A stretch of 64,000 nucleotides of DNA from contig JAEMWC010000095.1 in NCBI GenBank assembly GCA_016490735.1, forward strand, positions 1,137,501 through 1,201,500, read 5' to 3'. Below the pieces are notes generated by a model. The model did no database searches, was not told where the DNA came from, and worked only from the letters and a program-made list of their open reading frames with translations. Below, piece after piece: positions 57,053 to 64,000 of this stretch. How positions within the stretch are numbered: the first letter of the stretch is position 1; the number at the start of each line of letters is the position of its first letter. This DNA is from Pachyseris speciosa. Lineage: Eukaryota; Cnidaria; Anthozoa; Scleractinia; Pachyseridae. The position numbers were made by a program, and so were the translations under genes.

Positions 57053-58325
57053 AACCCACATATGACGTCGAGTCCGGGAATTTGTCTCGGATAGATCAGT
57101 ACTTACCCATGTGTGAACTAAATTAGTGTCATTCGCTCAACGGAAGGTTATTTTTTTTAAAACCTTGCCAGTATCTCTGAAAGAAAGACTCTTCATCTAA
57201 CCTAAAGATGCCGCGGAAACTATATCATTCGTGCGACATACCTCAGTGGTTTCCTCTTCAGAGGAAGAAAGGTCGATAGAATGCGGTGGTGAGCCAGGTT
57301 TTCTCTTGGTAGGCGTAACCTAGAAATAACGATTTTGTTACAATGACATCATTTATAGTAAAATACGAGCTTGTTCTTAATACCAGTGTTGTGTTTGCAT
57401 TTGGCATATCACACACTTTCTGACGTTCTACAAAGCCATTAAAAATTACTGAAACTTGGTGTTGATACTGGTGCAGATTTTTCCTCCAAGTTATCAATAA
57501 TGTCGGCTTGTCTTTTTTCACACCCATGCCCAGTTTAAGGTGTCTACTTAATTATACTTTTATTAGGTTCTTTATCACTCAGTAGCCACTTTATAATCAC
57601 AAGGTCCTACTGACATGGAAACTGAAAACCCAACACGGGGCGATTTTCGCCCGAAGCGAGGAAATGTAAGTTTTTCTTTGGCGCACCTGCCCACTATAAT
57701 GTGCCATTCCAGTAGCCACGACATCCAAAAAGTCTTTTACTTGCCTGGATGTACGGTTATTATCAAATTGTTGTTGTTGTTTTTTTTTGTCAGTTATGTA
57801 CGACTTACCTGGGTGATTTGTTCTCCACTGGAAGAAAGGTCAATGGAATATTGTGGTGGGCCCGCTTTTCTCTTCGTGGTTGCTCTAGCCTGGAAGAAAA
57901 AGCACTTTTTACACTTCTCATTTTCTACTCATGATCAAACCTCCATTTTTAATTCATCTCTTGCCTTTACAACAATTTGGCACATTATTCACCTGAGCTG
58001 TCTGTTCTTCTTGAGAAAGATCAATAACAACTGGTGCGGTTTGCCTCATATTCCTTGTATCCTTAGAGATTAAAAACAGTTTAATTAGTTAACAATACTG
58101 TAGTTCTTGCTTAAGTTGTCTTTTTTAACACGAAGTAACTTTCGTGATCTACGATTGCATGACGGTTAACTTGAAAATCATAGACCAATTAGAACTCACG
58201 GACGTTTCGCAAAGGCCTTTCAGTGCTGAGATCTCTCTGACTACGGGACGTTTGTAAGGTGGAGAATTTGTGATAGGTCCGAGGTGGCAAATCAGGCCTA
58301 TTTCCACCTATGACAAGTGCAAGAC

Positions 58326-58356
<31 letters not shown>

Positions 58357-61300
58357 CATACATACATACATACATACATACATACATACATACATACATA
58401 CATACATACATACATACATACATACATACATACATACATACATACATACATACATACATACATACATACATACATACATACCTCCCCAAAGGGGCTTTTC
58501 TTGATTCTAGATGAACATAACATCTTGGAAATATGACCAAACGGTTTCCGCAACACCCCAAACTTAATTTTGCATCCAACGACTTTCTTGCTACCACTCA
58601 TGTGCAAGCAAAAGCATCGCGAAAACAACAACTCGTATTGAAAAGTAATTTAATGTATGGGGTTATAGATATGCGCATACCTGGACAGATATGTGTACCC
58701 CGTCATTTTCCTTGACATGAAGTGGGTCCATACCAAACGAAGCAGCTGCTCCAAAGTCGATTGCCCCCTAAAGCCAAAATTAATCAAATTTAAAGGACAG
58801 CAACGTGTAGGGAATTTCTTTAGTAAATGAAACATTGGAGGCTCAGTTAACTATGATATATTAATTCCCAGCACGAAGTTTTCAGAAAGATAACAAAGTG
58901 GTTTTGGATCTACCTGATCTATGTTCTCATCTTGAGACAAGTCGTTAGAGGTGATTTTACAGTTTGTGTCTCGCCGCTTGCAGCCTGAAAGCAAAAGAAT
59001 ATAAATAACATTTGGCAGGCTAACGAGGTTGTTAATGCCACACTGCTAGAAATTTCAATTGGGTACATAACAAGTTCTTATTACTTCGATTTGAAACTGT
59101 GTAAGGTAGACATTTTTTTACAAGTGTATTTCCAACGTAATTCGAGTACGATGTTCCATTGGAGGCGCCTATGTTTCACGCGTCAAAGAGACTGAAACAG
59201 TTTCACCCTTCAAACAGAATGGGCTCGTTCACTGTACCTTATCACCACTCTTTCCCTGGCAGCTTCGTTTGCCCTGCATTTGTTCATTAGGTAAGGGAAC
59301 TTCGTATTTTCTCTTTGTGGAACCTTTTGAGCTAGGAGGTTCTTCTGAAGATGAGCTGCAATTTGAATCCCGTTTGTCAGCCGGTGTTCGGTTGTCATTT
59401 CCATCACTGCTATAAACGAATCCATTAACACAAGAAAATTAGAAATTTCACCAATACACTGGAAACAACGCATAATACCTATCATACGTTACTCGTAGAG
59501 GGCGTCCAATACTTTTCAGCAAGGTAACGACCTACGTTACACGCTGCGTACATATATAGAAATCACACCAAAAATTCAGATTACAGAAATTGTGAGGATA
59601 TAAAACAGGAAATGGACATTCTTTTCATTAACAGTTGTGTTGGAGCATTAAAATGGAAAACGCGCGAGGGTTACAGTAACTAACACACAGCGAAGGAAGA
59701 CAGCATTTCAATAAATTGATTGGTGGTGTGCCTGGAAGTTTTCTTTATCGCAACGAGCCTTTCGTTCAAATCAATACGAATGAAATTCTCGCAAAGGTAG
59801 AGTGGCTTGACGTGGCACGTTCAGTTCAGCCTACACCCCCCACCCACCTACCACCCCGTTTAATAGCTAGACTGTCATCTCATTTACGGATCTATACAAA
59901 ATCATGTACGTTCATTCCAATTACCTTGCTGTTGGTTTCATGACAGAAAGAGACTGGCTTGTACCCTCCTTTACACCAGCACTCAAGGTCTGTCCCAGAG
60001 CCAGATGCAAAGTGATCTTCATGTCGAATCGGTGTTGTTTCTTCCCACTATCAGGGAGCCAGTGTGTGTGTCGATAAGAAACGGTATTTCCCCGGTGCAG
60101 CCGATAAGTAAGATATACGGCACTCTGGAAAAAAATGGCAGTGAAGGCGTTCTCTCCAAGGGTACATAATTTGTCACGCAGCCTCTTCCTCGACTCAAAA
60201 CTGTATATGCAATCTGCATATGGCAGCTCTTCAAAAAACTCATATCTGGAATTCGTACAGCCTGCCACATCGCGATGGTCATTTATTTTTTCGGGAAAAC
60301 ACCAAATAACTTCTTCAAACGTTTCAGCTACGGAAACAGTGTCTGATATGTTCCCGTCAAGTTCATGAATTATCCTGTCACCAATTTTTACAGAAAGAAA
60401 GGCGCAGGCATTAGTGCCCTCATTGGAAGCATTGACTGGACCGGGTGACTGGTTCTGATTCTGTATACGGTTGGCAATTTCGCGGTCCGCCTGTTCGATG
60501 GCAGTGCTTTGTGTAACACTTAACTTCACAACGTCACAGGTTTTATAGACGTCGTATTTCCCATCTAGTACCTCATCGATATCACACAGAGTAAATCGCT
60601 TGCTGGGGTCGAAGTTAGTGCAGCCAAGGTACACTTCCTCTAGGTAGGACCAAGCAGTCGCGCGGCTTTTATTGTACTTGCCATCCGACTTGGGAAGTTT
60701 CTTGTTGCGGAGGAGGTTGCTTACAAACTTCTGGACATCCCCCTGCGTTGCAATGGTTTCCTTTGACGATCCTATCTCCTGCAAATAGGGACACTTGAGG
60801 CTTGTATTTATCATCGTAAAGAAGGTCATATCAAGATCCCAGATGTCAGACGCCATTAGATTGTGGAGAGATGCTTCAAAAGTGCTGTCATCCTGGACCA
60901 GGATTTCAGGAGACATGTAGACCGCAGTGCCTCGATCTACGCGTTTGGTTTTTGTGGCGAGAACAGTGTTTGTTCGAACACTGTGTGAACGGCTTTCCCC
61001 GAAATCCGTGAGTTTGCAGACTATAGGGCGTGTGGTAAGATGCACTCCAATCTGATCTTCGCCGCTTAATGTAGAGTAATGTTGGTTGCTTACCAAAACA
61101 TTAGCTGGTTTTAGATCCCGATGAGCAACGCCATTAGCGTGGAGGTAGGCCAGTCCACGTGCAATATCTCTAGCAGCGAACATAACCAGGTCTTCAAACC
61201 TTTCAAAGCTGTATTCAGCGTCAATGTGAAGCAGGAGGTCATCTAGAGAACTCACTCGTTTATTCTCTCCAAAAGGAATAAAACTGAAATACAGATACTC

Positions 61301-61618
61301 CAGCATTAAGGCGCAGGGTTTGTAGCCGACCCCTTTCATATGTACAACGTTTGAATGATCCAAACCTTTGAGAAGAGCGACTTCTTTAAGGAAAAGTTTC
61401 CTTTCTTCCACGTCAAGTGCTCTGATTGCTTTCTTGATTACCACTGTTTCGCTGAAAGGTTGTCGAGGATCCACATGTTCTGCTGTGTAAACCTCACCAA
61501 AACTTCCTTGGCCGATCCTGTTCTTGACTTTCAGTCGATTAGGGTCAAACACTGGCACTCCTGCAATGCTTGTAGTATTGTGATTTCGAAAAACCGGTAG
61601 TTTGAATTGTTTAGACAT
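54005..61618 (-). CDS. Kinase / MULE-transposase / SWIM composite gene, 9 exons
   Basis: Predicted exons: 59925-61618, 59246-59409, 58914-58984, 58681-58767, 58200-58307, 57993-58061, 57809-57889, 57242-57319, 54005-56702. The first eight give 784 codons without a phase error and run in phase into exon 9. Order of parts: Ser/Thr kinase (about 30-355), possible cysteine-peptidase-like region (about 395-545), flexible linker with three SUMO-interaction-like motifs, MULE-type transposase core, C-terminal SWIM zinc finger and a Cys-rich tail. I do not know a named gene with this order. The last exon has three apparent frameshifts, so the full protein is not made as read unless these are sequencing errors. 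It may be a transposon-derived host gene or part of a large mobile element. Exon 2's donor and the 58200-58307 exon are the least certain parts. Confidence 0.65.
56845..57083 (-). mobile_element. SINE, head truncated
   Basis: Minus strand: CATATGTGGGTTGAGTTTGT, TCTGCTCCGAGAGGTTTTTC, CCCTCTCCTCAAAAACCAGC and ATTCGATCCGGAATGCTCGG, ending in an A/T-rich tail. Same family as 42163-42437; most of the tRNA head is missing. It lies in the intron before the transposase-like exon. Confidence 0.7.
57242..58061 (-). CDS. Three short exons with SUMO-interaction-like motifs
   Basis: Exons 57993-58061, 57809-57889 and 57242-57319 are all phase 0 at both ends and end in Gln or Glu. They carry PVVIDLSQEEQ, YSIDLSSSGEQ and HSIDLSSSEEE. 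A hydrophobic core (V/I-I-D-L) followed by Ser and acidic residues is the classic SUMO-interacting motif. The last two also share TKRK and a Pro-rich lead, so they look like a duplicated exon. TKRK may act in nuclear import. Function is inferred from motif only. Confidence 0.6.
58200..59409 (-). CDS. Linker exons of the kinase-transposase gene
   Basis: Exons 59246-59409 (SSDGNDNRTPADKRDSNCSS, PSSKGSTKRKYEVPLP), 58914-58984 (CKRRDTNCKITSNDLSQDEN), 58681-58767 (GAIDFGAAASFGMDPLHVKE) and 58200-58307. They are short, polar, Ser/Lys rich and keep phase with their neighbours. For 59246-59409 an alternative donor at 59230-59237 gives a frame that stops in the next exon, so the donor GTGATA was chosen. 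No domain is recognised. Confidence 0.5.
58327..58481 (+). repeat. (TACA)n microsatellite
   Basis: About 38 perfect TACA units in an intron of the kinase gene. All open frames through it (Met-Tyr-Val-Cys or Thr-Tyr-Ile-His) are artefacts. Confidence 0.98.
59925..61618 (-). CDS. Ser/Thr protein kinase exon with possible peptidase-like C-terminus
   Basis: 565 residues from the ATG at 61616-61618. Kinase features are complete: glycine loop IGQGSFGEV (35-43), Lys62 in VVIKKA, Glu79 in FLKEV, HRDLKPANVL (catalytic Asp168, Asn173), DFG 205-207, GTAVYMSPE (230-238), SDIWDLDM. A catalytically competent kinase is therefore expected. Residues about 395-545 hold NEGTNACAFLSVKI, then a long helical stretch, ENAFTAIFFQSAVYLTYRL and HTHWLPDS. 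GTN-x-C-AF with later His and Asp could be a papain-like cysteine peptidase centred on Cys405, but this is weak. The exon is intact, in contrast with the broken last exon. Confidence 0.88.
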
Positions 61619-62039
61619 GATTAGCGCCTGAAAGGGAACGACGCTGAACTAGGTGACCTTGCACTGTTTGTAGCCAAAATGCAAAATTTCGCGCCAAATT
61701 GTCACGTGTTGTTTGCTTCGTGTGACCGTCACACAACTACCACTAGTATAAAATGCTTTTCAATACTTAGATCGATTATAAGATATGTAGCAGCCCTTTA
61801 TTCCCTTCGTTTCCTCTTCACACAAACCCGCTACAAAAAGTCCACTCGTAACATTATATGACAGGGTCTCAGTATTTTTGAACTGCGAAACATTTCACGC
61901 CAATCCTGAAACGCGTACGTCACTCATGGTTCAGTTTATTTTTAGAGCACAAAGATAATCAAAGGGCGGATTCTCTCTAATGAGACAACAAGGACGTTCA
62001 ATGTTTGTTATCTATTTAATTCAGTACAGACATTGTACA

Positions 62040-62815
62040 AACAGAGGGTGTAACATTTCAGCGCACTGAACGGCGATAATTCATTTTGCCCACGTTTATT
62101 TGTATAGTTTTGAGGGGGTCTGAGTTTTCCAGATTGGGGGGTCTGAGTTTTCTAGGTCTTGTGCTCCGGAGCCGATTATAATAACATGGGACGACAAAGG
62201 TGAAGTGTTTGTTATCTGCGATAAATAGAGGGTGCAACATTTCAGCGCACTCACTGAACGGCGATAGTTCATTTTGCCCACGTTTATTTGAATTTGAAAA
62301 TTTGTATAGTTTTGAGGGGGTCTGAGTTTTCCAGATTGGGGGGGTCTGAGTTTTCTAGGTCTTGTGCTCCGGAGCCGATTATAATAACATGGGACGACAA
62401 AGGTGAAGTGTTTGTTATCTGCGATAAATAGAGGGTGCAACATTTCAGCGCACTCACTGAACGGCGATAGTTCATTTTGCCCACGTTTATTTGACTTTGA
62501 AAATTTGTATAGTTTTGAGGGGGTCTGAGTTTTCCAGATTGGGGGGGTCTGAGTTTTCTAGGTCTTGTGCTCCGAAGCTGATTATAATAACATGGGACGA
62601 CAAATGTGAAGTGTTTGTTATCTGCGATAAATAGAGGGTGTAACATTTCAGCGCACTGAACGGCGATAATTTATTTTGCCCACGTTTATTTGAATTTGAA
62701 AATTTGTATAGTTTTGAGGGGGTCTGAGTTTTCCAGATTGGCGGGTTCTGAGTTTTCTAGGTCTGAGGTCTGAGGTCTGAGTTTTCTAGGTCTGAGTTTT
62801 CCAGACACCCGAAGA
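62040..62815 (-). repeat. Satellite array of 203-bp units, right copy
   Basis: Four units, two spaced exactly 203 bp and the innermost shortened by about 20 bp, in the orientation opposite to 50781-51330. The outer end carries the same CTCAGACCTAGAAAA subrepeats and the same boundary GGGTGTCTGGAAAACTCAGA. Open frames of 60-120 codons repeat the unit and are not genes. Confidence 0.9.
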
Positions 62816-63545
62816 AGTTCCCAGGATGTTGATTTCACGCACGAGGATACATGGACTATTAAATAAGCTCATAAAACGATATGCAATCTTTTCATCGTCT
62901 ATCTTGGTACATGCTTGGTATCTTCGATCCCAACGAACATAATCAATAAAGCACTTGGCAATGTGTTTCGAGTAATGTTTATTTTGAAACATCACGGCAT
63001 CTCATTTCGTTCGTTGTTAATGAGACTTTTAGTTCGTGACACTTTGCGTTACCTAAGTTTAATTACCGTGACACTTTGTTAAACATTAATAGTCCAACCA
63101 GACATTTTGTCATCTGATATCTGTCAGAATGTATCGTATCGTCTTTTCGAAGATGCGTGTGTATTGTAACATTCGCTACCGTCATCGTGGGAAACATTAA
63201 AATTGGAACGTTCAGTGATTTCATCGTTTATTTCATCGTTTCGATCATTACAACATTCGTATTTCATATTAATAAAGAATTATCACCTATAACATCCTTT
63301 GCTGCCGCTTAAAAGGCACATTTATTACATGCTGTAATAATCAACAATTATTCTCCGTATTGAAGTGAAGGGAAATAGCGATAGACCATCTGAAGTGTGC
63401 TCTTATTGGTTTACATGTGTATTTAACACAAGAACGCTGAGGTCAGATCTTCGCATCCTCAAAGTCTCCGTTGAGAAAAAAAAACAATCTCCATTATCCA
63501 AGATGTGTTTACTTCCCTTAGCTCGCCTCATCCCCCCCTCATCCT
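62816..63545. other. Non-coding stretch
   Basis: AT-rich DNA between the right satellite array and the inverted minisatellite start. It has no counterpart in the shorter matching interval on the left (50573-50780). No gene seen. Confidence 0.4.
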
Positions 63546-63590
63546 TACGTTCACCCTCACCCTCACCCTCGTTTTAGCAACGCCGATTAT
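63546..63590 (-). repeat. Inverted copy of the minisatellite start
   Basis: On the minus strand TATAATCGGCGTTGCTAAAA is followed by CGAGGGTGAGGGTGAGGGTG, matching the entry into the (GGGTGA)n array at 50113-50150 (TATAGTGCGGCGTTGCTAAA). Confidence 0.8.
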
Positions 63591-64000
63591 AGTGGCCCAA
63601 CATACTCTTCCCATGCTTTTGAAGGAAAAAATAACGTGCTCTCATAAAACATAAGCTTAAATGCTTTTGTGACATGAGATCCTGAACACATCTCATGCCT
63701 CAAAGTCTGATAGGGTCAATATTCAGTGAATATTGTTTAAAAATGAGAGACAAGGCCTTGTTTACACTTACAATATTATTTTGTAGTTGCAAGCCCTTAA
63801 TAACTTTACCGAAGCAACACTAAATACCAGCCACAAAAAAAATATTTGGGTAGATTGAGTTAGAAGAAAACAACACAAACTGAAATCTTCGGGATTCTCT
63901 GTGTGTTCAGTAGCGATTGGCAGATTTTGACTGCAATATAAAACAGTATGAAATAAATCATAGTCAGACCTACGCAGTTATGTAGCATGAATTCATTAGC
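63591..64000. other. Right edge, nothing recognised
   Basis: About 410 bp of AT-rich DNA to the window end with no open frame, RNA or repeat that I can support. Confidence 0.4.

Noticed and set aside
58189..58631. Met-Tyr-Val-Cys and Thr-Tyr-Ile-His repeat frames
   Set aside because: All frames of the (TACA)n microsatellite; only the exon at 58200-58307 is kept and it uses splice-phase evidence.
62058..62646. Repeated HPLFIADNKHFTFVVPCYYN frames
   Set aside because: These are copies of the 203-bp satellite read in frame; the unit lengths vary so no frame is kept along the array.
50781..62815. CRISPR-like array from regularly spaced repeats
   Set aside because: The window is eukaryotic and the repeats are 200-bp satellite units without short unique spacers.

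Overview
The window is eukaryotic nuclear DNA, AT-rich, with long introns and canonical GT/AG splice sites. It most resembles an anthozoan cnidarian, probably a stony coral. That placement is inferred from the one-gene CXXC-plus-catalytic TET, from repeat families that look like those I know from coral genomes (from memory, not searched), and from hammerhead ribozyme motifs. No operon, CRISPR or prokaryotic feature is present.

Three multi-exon genes lie on the minus strand. (1) TET 5-methylcytosine dioxygenase: 11 exons, 21715 down to 4348, predicted 1358 aa, with an N-terminal CXXC zinc finger, the Cys-rich region and a split double-stranded beta-helix core with iron and 2-oxoglutarate ligands present. 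(2) TANGO6 (TMCO7/RTP1-like HEAT-repeat protein): 12 exons, 49021 down to 28900, predicted 1243 aa. (3) A composite gene from 61618 down to 54005: an intact Ser/Thr kinase followed by a possible cysteine-peptidase-like region in one exon, then seven small exons, three of which carry SUMO-interaction-like motifs, then a large exon with a MULE-type transposase core and a SWIM zinc finger. All joins of genes 1 and 2, and of gene 3 up to its last exon, keep phase. The last exon of gene 3 has three apparent frameshifts, so it is either decaying or carries sequencing indels.

Layout: 1-4.3 kb, downstream of TET, with a SINE and a palindromic repeat; 4.3-21.7 kb, TET, whose introns hold inverted-repeat elements, a long purine tract, a hammerhead-like motif and a 42-bp perfect palindrome; 21.7-28.9 kb, intergenic, with tRNA-Thr(AGT), a MITE and a LINE fragment; 28.9-49.0 kb, TANGO6, whose introns hold an apparently intact hammerhead ribozyme, a mutated hammerhead in a foldback element, nested inverted-repeat elements, tRNA-derived SINEs, a LINE fragment and a 2.2-kb inverted-repeat element carrying a Tudor-like exon; 49.0-54.0 kb, repeats; 54.0-61.6 kb, the kinase-transposase gene; 61.6-64.0 kb, satellite and flank.

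The most unusual locus is the kinase-transposase gene. It sits between copies of the same ~203-bp satellite and the same minisatellite start, in inverted orientation at about 50.1-51.3 kb and 62.0-63.6 kb. Whether this is one large mobile element or a host gene between unrelated repeat insertions cannot be settled from this window.
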